A stretch of 64,000 nucleotides of DNA, taken from Petrolisthes cinctipes. Lineage: Eukaryota > Arthropoda > Malacostraca > Decapoda > Porcellanidae. Below, piece after piece: positions 11,281 to 23,847 of this stretch; positions within the stretch are counted from its first letter, which is position 1, and each line of letters starts with the position of its first letter. Location of the stretch: NCBI GenBank assembly GCA_033782935.1, contig JAWQEG010000285.1, positions 1 through 64,000 on the forward strand, written 5' to 3'. The notes under the pieces are model-generated. The model was given only the letters and a program-made list of their open reading frames with translations. It was not told the DNA's origin and searched no databases. The translations under genes were made by a program, and so were the position numbers.

Positions 11281-12480
11281 CAATTTTTTTTTTTTTTTTT
11301 TTTTTATTTTTTTTTAATAGGAGTCATGCACATCCAAATCAGTATCACCCAGAACTTCCCCTTCCCTGCCCCCTCCATCCAGTGCTATATAGGAAAGTGG
11401 GAAGGGAGAGAGTGAGAGCAGAGGGATTGACGAAGGAGATGAGGGAATAAGTTGGAAGAAAAGAAGGGTGAGGGGAGAAGAAAAGTAGGGGGGAAGGAGG
11501 GGAGAGGAAAAGTGGGATGGGGAGGGGAGAGGAAAAGTGGGATGGGGAGGGGAGAGGAAAAGTGGGATGGGGAGGGGAGAGGAAAAGTGGGATGGGAGGA
11601 GGAGGGGAGAGGAAAAGGGGGGGAGGGGAGAGGAAAAGGGGGGGAGGGGGAGGAAAAGGGGGGGAGGGGGAGGAAAAGTGGGGAGGGGGGAGGAAAAGTG
11701 GGGAGGGGGAGGAAAAGAAGGGTGAGGGGAGAGGAAAAGAAGGGTGAGGGGAGAGGAAAAGAAGGGTGAGGGGAGAGGAAAAGAAGGGTGAGGGGAGAGG
11801 AAAAGTGGGATGGGAGGGGGAGGAAAAGTGGGAAGGGAGGGGGAGGAAAAGTAGGGGAGGAGGAGGGGGAGAGGAAAAGTGGGGTGGGGATGAGGGGAGA
11901 GGAAACGAAGGGTGAGGGGAAGCGGAAGAGGCGGCAGGGGTGATGGATTGAGTGAGGGAAGCTGAATGATCGATGGAAGGGCTTGATGGCGGGGGTGGGG
12001 GGGGTGGAGATAGTGATGTGGTGGGGAGGGGAAACTAGGGGGGGGAGGTTAAGGGGTGAGGTTAGGGGGGGTGAGGAAAAATAAACATGGGGTGGGGAGG
12101 GGAGGGAAGGGGAGGGGTGAGGAGAGGGAAGGGGAGGGGTGAGGAGAGGGAAGGGGAGGGGTGAGGAGAGGGAAGGGGAGGGGTGAGGAGAGGGAAGGGG
12201 AGAGGTGAGGAGGGGATGGGATGGGATGGGGGAGGGGAGGGGAGGGGATGGGATGGGGGAGGGGAGGGGAGGGGATGGGATGGGGGAGGGGAGGGGATGG
12301 GATGGGGGAGGGGAGGGGAGGGGATGGGGGAGGGGAGGGGAGGGGATGGGGGAGGAGAGGGAAGGGGATGGGGGAGGAGAGGGAAGAGGATGGGGAATGA
12401 GAGGGGAAACTATGAGGGTGGGAAGCGTGGGGTAGGGGGAAGGAAAATAAAATGGGGAGGGGTGACTGAGGGGAAGGGAT
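11281..12480. repeat. Poly-T followed by G-rich purine tract
   Basis: A T homopolymer block (11285-11317) and then degenerate GGGGAGAGGAAAAGTGGGAT units (11440-11900) and GGGGAGGGGATGGGATGGG units (12110-12400). Many GGGG runs give G-quadruplex potential. The very long minus-strand Ser/Pro/Leu frame over 11385-13433 is a compositional artefact. Confidence 0.88.
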
Positions 12481-12509
12481 AATCGACCAGTAGAGGTAAG
12501 GATGAGGGG

Positions 12510-13300
12510 AAGGGAGTTAAGGAGAAGGGAAGGGAGGTAGGGAGGAAGGGAAGGGAGGTAGGGAGGAAGGGAAGGGAGGTAGGGAGGAAGGGAAGGGAGG
12601 TAGGGAGGAAGGGAAGGGAGGTAGGGAGGAAGGGAAGGGAGGTAGGGAGGAAGGGAAGGGAGGTAGGGAGGAAGGGAAGGGAGGTAGGGAGGAAGGGAAG
12701 GTAGGGAGGAAGGGAAAGGAGGTAGGGAGGAAGGGAAGGGAGGTAGAAAAGGGAGGTAAGGAGGAAAGGAAGGGAGGCATATAAGGAGGAGGGGAAGGGA
12801 GGCATATAAGGAGGAAGGGAAGGGAGGCATATAAGGAGGAAGGGAAGGGAGGCATATAAGGACAAGAGGAAGGTCAACATATAAGGAGGAAGGGAAGGGA
12901 GGCATATAAGGACTAGGGGAAGGGAGGCATATAAGGATGAAAGGAAGGGAGGCATATAAGGAGGAAGAGAAAGGAGGTAAGGAGGAAGAGAAGGGAGGTA
13001 GGGAGGAAGGGAAGGGAGGCATATAAGGACTAGGGGAAGGGAGGCATATAAGGACTAGGGGAAGGGAGTCATATAAGGATGAAAGGAAGGGAGGCGTATA
13101 AGGAGGAAGAGAAAGGAGGTAAGGAGGAAGGGAAGGGAGGTAGGGAGGAAGAGAAGGGAGGTAGGGAGGAAGGGAAGGGAGGTAAGGAAGAAAGGAAGGG
13201 AGGCATATAAGGAGGAAAGGAAGGGAGGCATATAAGGAGGAAAGGAAGGGAGGCATATAAGGACAAGAGGAAGGGAGGCATATAAGGAGGAAGGGGAAAG
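12510..13300. repeat. Minisatellites, 21-bp GGTAGGGAGG and 24-bp GGCATATAAGG units
   Basis: 12530-12720 is a nearly pure array of GGGAAGGGAGGTAGGGAGGAA. From 12760 to 13290 units of GGAAGGGAGGCATATAAGGA dominate, mixed with the first type. The interspersion suggests unequal exchange between two related units. Confidence 0.9.
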
Positions 13301-13377
13301 GGTTGAAGGCACCGTGAATTACAATACTGTGATGGGATATACACAATGGCATTTTATCACAGGTGGTCTGAGTGCAA

Positions 13378-13378
<1 letters not shown>

Positions 13379-13429
<51 letters not shown>
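13379..13429. repeat. Poly-A run of about 49-50 bp
   Basis: Uninterrupted A homopolymer. It may be a retroposon tail or an expanded microsatellite. No retroposon body was identified next to it. Confidence 0.95.
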
Positions 13430-13433
<4 letters not shown>

Positions 13434-13554
13434 TTCAACCCAGAGCGCAACCCATCTGGATAATCAAGTGGAAAATACAGTGAATGAAAAGATTAGAGTG
13501 GATGAGGAGGATGGAATAAAACTGGGGAGAATGAGAGTGTGGGAAGAAAGAGTA

Positions 13555-13883
13555 AGAGTAGGAGGGAGAAGGAGGAGTAGGAGGGAAATGGAGGAGTAGG
13601 AGGGAAAGGGAGGAGTAGGAGGGAGGAGGGAGAAGGAGTAGGAGGGAGGAGGGAGAAGGAGTAGGAGGGAGAAGGAGGAGTAGTAGGAGGGAGTAGAAGG
13701 AGTAGGAGGGAGAAGAAGGTGGTAGTGTTGGTGGTGGTGGTGGTGGTGGTAGTGGTGGTAGTGTTGTTGTTGTTGGTAGTGTTGTTGTTGTTGGTAGTAA
13801 TGTTGGTGGTGGTGTTGGTAGTAGTGTTGGTGGTGGTAGTGTTGTTGTTGTCGTCGTCGTTGTTGTTGTTGTTGTCGTCGTCG

Positions 13884-13918
<35 letters not shown>

Positions 13919-14030
13919 GGTGGTGGTGGTAGTGTTGTTGTTGGTGGTGGTGGTAGTGTTGTTGTTGTTGGTGGTGGTGGTGGTGGTGGTGGTGGTGGTG
14001 GTAGTGTTGTTGTTAAGTGGTGGTGGTGGT
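13555..14030. repeat. GGAGTAGGAGGGA tract then (GTT/GGT)n trinucleotides
   Basis: 13555-13715 is a purine minisatellite. 13716-14030 is a run of TTG, TGG and TCG trinucleotides with TAG interruptions, producing poly-Val/Leu frames that are not genes. Confidence 0.92.
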
Positions 14031-14189
14031 TATCGTCTAAAATCGCTCGACCTTCCCTTATCTGTGTCTCTGATCAACCGGACCCGAATAATTATGAAAG
14101 TCGAAGTCCGCTGATGATGTCATTATGAAGGTGTCGGTGTCCAAAATACATTTATTGAGTTTTTAAGTGCAGTTGATGAGGAAATAATG

Positions 14190-14365
14190 GGAAATGGGAT
14201 GATTTGAGTGTAGGATGGGATGATTTTAGTGTAGGATGGGATGATTTCAGTGTAGGATGGGATTGTATCAGTGTAGGATGGGATTGTTTCAGTGTAGGAT
14301 GGGATGATTTAAGTGTAGGATGGGATTATATCAGTGTAGAAAGAGATTGTATCAGTGTAGGAATG
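14190..14365. repeat. 21-bp tandem repeat
   Basis: About eight units of GTGTAGGATGGGATGATTTC with T/A variants (GATTGTATCA, GATTATATCA). Confidence 0.88.
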
Positions 14366-16210
14366 GGAAAGGACAGTATGTGAAGCATCCGTGATATTAA
14401 TTAAAGTAGTCAGTTTGTTACAGGAATATCAGAGAAAAAATATACTGGTAATTTTAAAGTACAGATCCTTCAATTTTGTTTCTCCAAGGTCAGGTTGCCC
14501 AGCCCAAATTAAGGCTTAAATGCATTGGTTAGATTAGGTTATGTCTGGTTTCGGCTAGGTTAGGTTAAAGGTTGTTTTTTCTCAGTAATATGGGCAAGAA
14601 TGAATTGAACTTAAAATATTTATTAAAAAAAAAAAAAAAGTTGAAAACACCAGAAGGAACTGTTTTTCAAAAATACAGAAATAGTTGGCAGGTTATTAAT
14701 GCAACACTAAAGAGCTAGATAGATGATCTTACTTTCCATCTCTCTCATCTCCACCGCTCACAACTACACTTACACCATCAACTCTCCCTTTATTTACGTA
14801 CTGGCGCATAAACCTCAGGACATTATAGGTGAACATACACAAACGATGAACATTTCTCAATAAAATCAAAAGTTACTTCACCGTCATGTTCTGGTACTTA
14901 CTTATATTTTGGGGAAAAACGTGATTTATTTGAATAAAAAAACAAGAAAGCTAAATGGAAGTTCGTATGAGATCAAGCAATAAACTATCATAAAACAGTA
15001 TATAATATTATGACAAAGCTACAATTTCATTAACTTGTAAAATTTGCATTAAACTTGTATAAGGTGGTTAAAATGCTTACATGGGTTGCTGCCCTCGTTA
15101 AGAAGTAATTAATAAATCTTGGAGGAGAGTACCGTGGATGGAACACACACACACACACGCACCAACACTAACAAGTGACTGACAACTGTAGTTACGGTAC
15201 TCCATGGTTTCCAACTCTCCATCTGCCAGTGTTGTACCTCCCTACTACCACACTCATACCAACAGACACTGAAGTTAACTGCTGGTCTTCTACCCAACAT
15301 GCCTTAGGGGTGTGGAGGGAGCTTGCAGGGCGAAAATAAAGAAACTCACAAGTTTCACATTACCAAGTAAGGCTTCGGCACTGCTTCATTTAAAATAGAA
15401 GTACAAATTAATGCTACGTAATATTTGCCAGGATATGTTGTGCTTCCAAATCAAGTACACATAAATTCTTGTTATAGTTTCATCCAGGCCTGAATAGTAA
15501 CTACCTCAGCCTTGTTAATCTTTGTATATAAGTGAGTGTTATAATTTCATCATCAAACGCAAAGCATATTCTGAGAAACCCATTTAACACACTCATTACT
15601 TTCTAATACTTATAATACCTTTATAGGTCAATGAAAAACGTAACACATATCCAATTCGGTTGTGACATACTTAACTTGCTTCTGGTAACTTTAAAGTTAT
15701 AATAGCAGTGAAAATATCTTGTATGTGTTGGTTACTACTATAACGAGGTTGAAGAATACAGGTGGTAGAGTTCAGTTGCCATGAGTCGCCAGAGTGTTGC
15801 CTCCTGTGTGTAGCGCTGTATTACCAAAACAAAACACACACTGGCCTCTTTCTATTGTGACGGTCACCGCTTGAATGTTTTGGGTTATGTTGAAGGAACC
15901 CAATTGTGATGGTCCTTACCAGACTATATTATATATCTTATACAAGTCTTTGGGGAGTAAAGTCAAGCACGCGAAAAAAAAAAAAAAATTATACTTGATA
16001 ACCCAAGACCAAATGAATATATTAAATGACTTCTATCCAAGAGCCTCTGTAACTATAATAATGTGCAGTTAGTAGCCAGCGATTAGTTTCATCATAATAA
16101 CAGGGCCTCCTTCAAAAGTAGTACCTCTTGGGGATATCATGGCTATAAACCTAACTCAACGCTTGTAAGAGTAAAGAGCACTAAGTAATTAACAGACAGG
16201 ACAATGTTCG
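14366..16210. other. AT-rich sequence without recognisable genes
   Basis: Contains short simple repeats (A run at 14623-14638, AC run at 15145-15160, A run at 15974-15988) and a TTAGGTTAGGTT-like patch near 14530-14570. I see no supported coding region. Confidence 0.4.
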
Positions 16211-16213
16211 TAC

Positions 16214-16221
16214 AAAAAAAA

Positions 16222-16273
<52 letters not shown>

Positions 16274-16383
16274 GACATAAAAATAAGCTGCGTAATTTTG
16301 GCCGCGCAAACAACACCAACCTCTACCACAATATTAACACGGTTCATTAACTATTCACGGGGATTACTGCACTTTAGCCACAT

Positions 16384-16421
<38 letters not shown>

Positions 16422-16481
16422 CTTGTCAACCAGTGTACCCCTTCCCTTGTAAAGAAGCAACTCGCCTCACTATAATATTAA

Positions 16482-16535
<54 letters not shown>
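16214..16535. repeat. Cluster of microsatellites: A/AC, CT, GA
   Basis: Poly-A followed by (AC)n at 16214-16272, (CT)n at 16384-16419, and (GA)n at 16486-16534. The (CT)n and (GA)n runs are inverted with respect to one another, with about 65 bp between them. Confidence 0.95.
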
Positions 16536-16842
16536 ATCTTCATCTTAAAGCCATCGTATTCGTGAATATTATGGTAGAGTCCTATGAAGCCGTGTTTGTG
16601 GATTTTACACTTTCTCTTGCTCCAGTATTGTGATGTGAGTTGTTCACTTGTCTTGTTACCCACACTGTCCTACGCTCTGTCGCTTTTCATCCCCTAAAAC
16701 ACCCATGAATGCACATCGCAGGGCGCCATCTGTGGACTATAATAATATGCATGCAACCTTAGTCACTGCTTTGGATTCAAGGGTCTATGAATTTCACGGA
16801 GATAGAAAGGCAAGAGAAGTGAACAGACTTTTACTGTTGAAT

Positions 16843-17057
16843 GTACACTCGGATACCACAGTCCCTAACCCACCTGAGTCGAAACCCGAGATCTGAAGCA
16901 GGGAGTTTCTGGACGACAGCCCACCCAAACAAATCACAAGGCTACACACACATTTCGAACCAATGGAGACTTTGGGTGGGCTGTCGTCCAGAAACCACCT
17001 GCTTCAGATCTCGGGCTTCGACTCAGGTGGGCTAGGGACTATGGTATACGAGTGTAC
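16843..17057. mobile_element. Hairpin MITE ending in GTACACTCG
   Basis: Left arm from GTACACTCGGATACCACAGT is reverse-complemented by the right arm ending in ATACGAGTGTAC. Inner parts such as CTGAGTCGAAACCCGAGATC versus GATCTCGGGCTTCGACTCAG match. A related copy is at 43373-43563. Arms are about 90 bp. Confidence 0.82.
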
Positions 17058-17079
17058 CAGACCCTAATGACAGAATACG

Positions 17080-17492
17080 TACACTCGTGATACGTAATCC
17101 CTGACCAGAGACGAACGGCAGGCACCACACACACATACCCTGCATTCGAACTCAGCCTCTATAGGTGTACTGGGTGGGGAAATGAGCAATACCAGGCGAT
17201 TCGAAGCTTTCTGCTCCTCACACTCTGGTCAGAAATTATGTATTATGAGTGTACAAACATGATGACTCAAAACTAGTGGTAGTCGCTGGTATGAAGTGTA
17301 AATATTATCAGTTACTGTACACTCGTGATACATAATTTCTGACCAGAGTGTGAGGAGCAGAAAGCTTCGAATCGCCTGGTATTGTTCATTTCCCCACCCA
17401 GTACACCTATAGAGGCTGAGTTCGAATGCAGGGTGTGTGTGTGTGGTGCCTGCCGTTCGTCTCTGGTCAGGGATTTCGTATCACGAGTGTAC
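17080..17492. mobile_element. Foldback element, 175-bp arms
   Basis: The arm 17080-17254 (GTACACTCGTGATACGTAAT ... ATGAGTGTAC) is nearly the exact reverse complement of 17317-17492. The loop is about 60 bp. It shares the GTACACTCG terminus with the preceding hairpin, so both may belong to one terminal-repeat family. No ORF. Confidence 0.88.
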
Positions 17493-19600
17493 CTGAGACA
17501 TCAATGACTTCAACACATTACTTTAAAGCAGAAATAGAGTTATAAAACAATTATTATGTTTGACAATTTCTCCTCCCAATGACCGCTGATTTTGGTTCTT
17601 CCCTCTCCTTTCTTCTTCTTCCCGGATCAGTGGGAAGAGTGTATATGTGTCTTTCCCTTAATGGAGGCCACTAACTGTCTGGCTATACCATTAAAAGTTT
17701 CCACACACACACACACACACATCCAAAAACCCACACAGACATTAACGAGCACAGATGAAAATGCAGCTATGTATGTATGTATGTATGTATGTACGCTCTC
17801 CCAAATTAAACTTCCTACTGAATGTTATTGATGCATTAGGTGTTACAAAACCCTGAATCTATATAATAACTAAACAATTTATATAAGTAACTATGTATAC
17901 TGGTTTGTCTGTAAATCTGAAATAGCAAAAACGGAGCATCGTAGTTTTATAATTATTTTTCTCGGAGCAAGGAACCGTCAGTGCTGACAAACACCAACCG
18001 AATGTTGTCTAGTTCAAGACAACTCTAACATGTTACATAAAATTACCAGTAATATTTAGCTTTAGTCATATAATACACAGAGGATATAATATACAATAGA
18101 ATGACAGTGTCAATGGTAATATGTTTTACTTTCAGAGTGACCAGGTCGCTTCTTTGTCACACACTGGCTATAGTATTTTTATATTACTCACATCAAATTT
18201 TCAGCTTTTCCAAGACTGCGAACTGATTTTCATAGAGGGAAAACTTTCAAAACAATTACGTATACTGTATAACTATGTATGTAAGTTCAATATTATAATA
18301 CACATAATAATATCACACAGTAAGGATGTCATGCATCACTGAAAGGAATTGCTTATCTCATTATATATCAGGCAAAAATAAAAGTCATTTATATTTAAAT
18401 TAGGTGACCAAAGCTGAAGATTTTGGAAGGCCGAGCGGAGTTGAAAGTCGTAGGAAACATCCCTGAAAGTTTGATAATTATATCTGGTATGGTCTAGGTC
18501 TCTAGGAGGAGTTAGGTTCGGACATTTTCTAAAATCTGAAGCACAAGAACTGAAGTTGACCACCAGGCCAAAAAGCTTTGCAAATTCAGGGGCAAGAAAA
18601 ATGTCTGAAAATTTAGAAGACTCGCTTGGCTCGGGAAAACAACAAAAAATTTTGCTATATCAAATGAGATAAAAGTATTTGTAATAAATTTGTCAGTTCC
18701 AACAATAAAACAAGTGATTGACGCTTTACATCATGTTCAGTCAAATAAAAGTTTTGCCATGTAACTAGAATTATGATCCTTACTCTCACCACTATAACAT
18801 TAATCTACTTTACATAACATGCTCTCAGCACTTATAATAATTATCTGTACAGTGTATGTGTACATAGTCTACTACATTCGTACCTTCAAGTCTTTAATAG
18901 GAACATTAAAGCATTACTTAATGGCAAAATCTCTGAACATTTGAGTGTGTTGTAACATGTGACGTGGCGGGTGTGTCATTGAGAGGAAGTGAATTTCCCG
19001 ACAAAATCACCAAAATTTTGGTTACAGAAATATCCGAACACATTAAATGTTGAATAATCTATTCATGAATGCCTGCACGGGCATTTAATGTATTATTCTG
19101 CCAATAATTACATTAAGGTTTTCTTTATTTCTTAATATGACAGATATCTTTACTTATTGACAATTTTCGTTATTTTTTCCTTTACTGTCAACATATATAT
19201 CTAATATTCACTGAAAATACAGTTATAAATTCAGACACTACCATTTTAAATGTCCATGATATTGCTTTCAGTGACTCATTCCGCTGAGTCAGTTCCAGAA
19301 AAGTTTATATTATTTTCTTTTACTTACATAATTTCTCATCGGTTCGCCTGATAAAAATGATAAATATAAGGTAAGTTACGGACTACGGTACTTACATTAA
19401 TCATGGTTTTCTGGAGAAGTTAAAATAAAAAATTGCAAGTTTCTTTGATATGTAATTGGTAAAAGCATTAATGATATCTTGTATAACCTTTCTGAGTCCA
19501 CTTCCTAGATATCAAATGTACTTTCACCAGCAGTTGTAATCAATGAACTACATTTTCACGTGTTACCCTTAGAAGTATTCCACTTTCTTTGATAGCGGCG
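17493..19600. other. AT-rich sequence without recognisable genes
   Basis: Contains (AC)n at 17703-17720 and (ATGT)n at 17770-17792. The part from 19430 onwards resembles 45480-45570 (shared TTTCTTTGA, GTAATTGGTAAAAGCA), consistent with an old duplication. Confidence 0.4.
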
Positions 19601-19609
19601 TTGAATGAG

Positions 19610-20070
19610 AAAACGTTGAATTACACCACCATCTCCATCGTGCCAACACCCTTACTCTCTGTGTCTCCATCTGGATCCCTGCTCATGTCAGTCATTACCC
19701 ATACAACCAGGTAGACAGACTGGCCCAGATTGGTGTGTGCCACCTATCTGGGCCTCCTGGTCATCTCCCTGTCTCCAAAAGTTCGTTTTTTTTAATTCTG
19801 CGCGACGGAACACGGGAGGACCTGGGGCTCCTCACTGACGCTGAACGATCTACCAGTTTCTCCATCCCTCACTAAGACTGGTACCGTGCAGTGGGACACC
19901 TGTATGGAAGGAGTCCCACCCTCACTCGCCGCTGTGTTGTGACCATTGATCGCATCCGAATGGAATATCGCTCCATTTGGGAGGATGGTAAAGGCAGCCT
20001 CATGTAAACCAGACGGTGTGTAAACTCTGCCAAGCTCCCAAGTCCCAACTCTTGCACACTCATACAATTT
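19610..20070 (+). pseudogene. Decayed non-LTR retrotransposon fragment, RNase H-like
   Basis: A + strand frame includes WIPAHV followed by a QVDRLAQ-like stretch, which resembles the W-x-P-x-H-V ... D-x-L-A signature of the RNase H domain in some non-LTR retrotransposons. Downstream the reading continues in other frames with stops, so the copy is dead. Assignment rests on a short motif only. Confidence 0.3.
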
Positions 20071-21119
20071 TACATCATGAAGTATTGCCTCTCAATTGAC
20101 TAATTCAGACCCTCTGACCTACTGTATTGTGATATGTGTGACTATTTTATTAACCAGACTGATATCCTAAAAAATATTCTCCTTCTATTTCCCGATTGTT
20201 TTTAGCCCCTAGTAATGTTAACTTCAATTATCGTATTTAACCTGATTATAGCCATTATTTGATTACCGGTACCTGTATACTGCTTATTCGGACTTTAATA
20301 TAAGGACTGATATAATTAATATTGTCGTTAGGTGTATTGATATAATTTTTGTCCCTGTTCCATTTTACATAATATTAATTCTATTGTTTTTTCCCTATTT
20401 ATTTAATTCATTACACACCTTCATTTATCAACCATCAATATCCATTTATATAACCTAATATCATGGTGTTCAGCGGTATCACTCCCCTAAGTGTTGGGGC
20501 TTGTGCTAAAGGTAACTAAACACCCGTAAAAAAGGCCACAAAAAAAAAAAAAAAAAAAAAAAAAAAGACATACAAGTTAAAGTCTCTGTAACAACTATAT
20601 TTGTACCTTGATGACGTAGCCAGAACGAATAAAAGTATAAAGTAAATTTAACACATCAGGCTTGATTGTACACTTGTCCTATTTTAAAGGTAGCCAAGTG
20701 GTCAGCAATATTAGCAGGTGTAATGAATAACTGCGTCAAATATTTATAAAGACACTGAGTGAAATATTTACCTGAAGAAAAAAATATTCAATTGCGAAAA
20801 TGGAGAGCAGGCAACACTCGTCAACTTAATCAGTATTGTCATAAAAGATTCATCCATGTTCACATTACTAAATGTAAAAGCTTGATTCAGTAAACAAGAA
20901 CAATAAAAAATGTCTACCTATATATGCACATCACACTTTGTTTCTGCTTTTTTCTGATAACCAATAAAGGAATCTCATTCATTATCATGTTGTGTTATTT
21001 AAACAGAATGCTTTTATTTATTGTACAAAGGAAATGTCCTTTAGATTACTAATTACACATACAATCTACAAGCAATTCATATTATAAATTAGTCATACTT
21101 CATTAAATTTAATTAAATA
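20071..21119. other. AT-rich sequence, A run at 20540-20566
   Basis: No gene seen. The segment near 20610-20640 (TTGATGACGTAGCCAGAACG) is closely similar to 45776-45800, part of the proposed older duplication. Confidence 0.4.
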
Positions 21120-21424
21120 TCATTCCCTCGCGCTCCAGTGCACACTTTCAGTAAAACTCAAGGCAGGTACAGTCTTCTCAATGCAGAACTCGTGAAGAGG
21201 GGACAGATATGATGAGTAATGAGATGAAGAGTGAGGAGGGACTGGGACGTCTATGATAGAAAAGTATCTGGGATTGAAAAGAGGGATATAGGTATAGATA
21301 GAAGGCCTGGGACAAGTACAGAGAGGAGAGGACAGGGCTAAAATAGGTATAGAGAAAGGGAACAGGGCTGTGATAGATGTGAAGAGGAGCCAGGAACTGG
21401 AAATATTTTGAGATGAATGAATAG

Positions 21425-21745
21425 GACTGGGATACGAGTTGACAGAAGAATACAGGGATGGGATAAGTGTGCATAGATGGGGATAGGGTTGGGACACGTG
21501 TCATAAAAAGACTACAGTACTACTTTGACAAGTGTTGTGTGGTGGAAAAGGTAGAAAAGGTAAACAGGTGTGCGATACAAAAGGTAGGCGGGTGATGAAC
21601 AAGATGTTAGAAATGGACAAGTGTCGCCGGTGTGGACAGATCAACGACCCCACTCTAAACAAAGGAAACATGCAGGTGGTGTACGAGACAAAAGAAAGGC
21701 GGGTGATAAACGAGGTCAGAAACAGATGTAGAACAATGTGACATG
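21425..21745 (+). other. Old duplicate of 45820-46640, with a short Cys-containing ORF
   Basis: TTTGACAAGTGTTGTGTGGTGGAAA occurs in both regions, and GACAGATCAAC followed by CCCACT recurs near 21636 and 46527. Here an ORF of 69 codons (21532-21741) holds two internally similar halves containing VCDTKGRRV and VVYETKERRV. The matching 46 kb segment ends with CCKCCSVHK and a stop. I do not know whether either is translated; they may be 3' remnants of an older member of the gene array. Confidence 0.35.
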
Positions 21746-21790
21746 GCCACGTCCTTTACACATGAACACTTGGTATCGCTTTGTCTCCAG

Positions 21791-21800
21791 GGTGTGTGTG

Positions 21801-21831
<31 letters not shown>

Positions 21832-21850
21832 TTTTTTTGGGGGGGGGGGA
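21791..21850. repeat. (GT)n-T-G homopolymer cluster
   Basis: GT dinucleotides, then about 22 T, then about 11 G. Confidence 0.95.
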
Positions 21851-23847
21851 GATACAAATTTCCGTAGCTTCTGAATACTCTTGAGGGAGGCCATCTAATG
21901 TAAACTTCTCATGTCTATGCCAGGAAGTGGACAGAAAAGGGGTAAGATTAAGTAACTCGGGGTAAGGGCCGTAGACAAGAACATATCGTCGGGTCCCGAT
22001 GCCTGGGGTATGAAGACCATACATTAAAATTATATGGCCAGAAGAAGAATAAAAAATACAAGTTAATGATTGTTCATATTAATAGCCATAGAAGAATGAA
22101 TAAAAGTAAAAGTTAATGAATAGTTAAAAACTTCAAAAGTAAGTGGTATGATGATACCTTATGTTCCATGTTTTCGTCTATTTTCTGCGAATCGTAGATG
22201 TGGTAGTTGCGCAATACAAAACTGTACATATTTCACTCACTGTGAAGTCGCTGGCTACCCATTTTAATAAACATGAATAAAAGAAAGCCTTCATCAATAA
22301 TACCTCATTGATCAAAATGATATACACACAAATTCTGACAATTACAGCCCTGCATTCACACTTTACAATACAAACAAACAGTATAGTCTATCTGCCACAT
22401 ATACGACTTACTCATATCAGATGTGAATCAGATAAATACAAACAGATTATATTACTTGATAAATGATGATGCTAACGATAATGATGATGGAAATTGCTGA
22501 AAAAATATTGTGGTGATAATGGTACAGTCCGTGAAATTAAGATATGTACCCTGCTAGGTTCCCCAGTCCAAATAACGAAAATAAAATTAAACTAAAAAAG
22601 AAAGTTGTAATAAACAAAAATCAACTTATATTCAGAAATACCTAAAAATTTCCCTTCCTGGGCAGCTAGTAGGTAAATTGTAGGAAGATAATCAATGACA
22701 AATGGAAACAGGTCATTATTATATTTACACATTACCAGTGTTAGTAAATTCTACACTGTTCCAGGAAGAAAAAAAAAACGTTCTGGCTAACATTCACTCT
22801 CATTATTAATGGAATGGATTTTAAAGACAATTAATGTGGTAAAACGTAGGAAAAAATCATTGCCAACACAACTGAAATGGATGGAGACATGCCACTATCC
22901 CAGCTCATTACATTCTCTGCTTATAAAACGCGTGTTTTTCATTGGTCTTCATTTCCTAAACAACCTTGGAAACGTAATCTCTACTTTCATTATATTTTGA
23001 ATCAATGACAATGTCTTATAATTGACTAGATAAGAAAAACCTGCCACCACAATAACACTCACCACTATTGATACGTATAGTAAGCTGACTGGCTTGAGGG
23101 AGTGTTATGCAAACGTTGAATAGATGAGCTTGGCTCTTCCCAGCTGGTTATACAGGCAAATATTGATTACTTGACAATTTTCGCCAAAATTTAAAATTCT
23201 CGATAGTCTATGACACTCTGAGATATTCCGATTCCGATTCTGCCCTCAGTTTTGTTCTAGGATGCGTTGTTCCCGAGTTATAAGCGAAAAACTACGCACA
23301 CATTCCTAAAACTGACCTCAAACAACCACATCTGATTCCCCATATCAAGGATCCGTGACCATTTTTGCAGTTCATAATGAAGTCTCTATCTCACAGACCT
23401 CCTGTGAACTCAAGTATATTCTGCGTCATACTGATTCCAAATATGCTGATTTATAATTGCGAGAGTATTTAGTAAGCAAACTAACAGTAATGCCCTTTAT
23501 ATAGGGCGTATCAAAATTATACCGACATATTTTTAAGAGTAATTAAATGAACAGTTCTCAGCAAAACTGTAGAAGTAAATAGAAACAATGCTTATAAAAA
23601 AAAGTTATGGAGTTGCTTGGTTTCCAGCACAAAGAGCTGAAACCGATTTAACATAACTTGAGACAAGACTTTGATGTTGTTAATAACTATCAATGAAAAC
23701 TGAAAATCATATTTAGATTGAAAATAACGTTATGATATGATTAAAAAACAGAATACAATTGTTCAATGGCACATAGCATTGTTTTGTGTTTAATCTGTCC
23801 CACACTACCTGCCCACTACCACGTGTGTAGTGCTGAGGAGATTCGAC
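21851..23847. other. AT-rich sequence without recognisable genes
   Basis: No supported coding region or element. All frames are short and unremarkable. Confidence 0.4.

Noticed and set aside
11385..13433. 682-codon minus-strand open frame rich in Ser, Pro, Leu and Phe
   Set aside because: It lies entirely over purine minisatellites that contain almost no stop codons in that direction; composition and repeat structure explain it.
1..14030. CRISPR-like regular repeats
   Set aside because: Direct repeats are contiguous minisatellites without unique spacers, and the sequence is eukaryotic.
13719..14114. Poly-Val/Leu ORF resembling a membrane protein
   Set aside because: Produced by (GTT/GGT)n trinucleotides.
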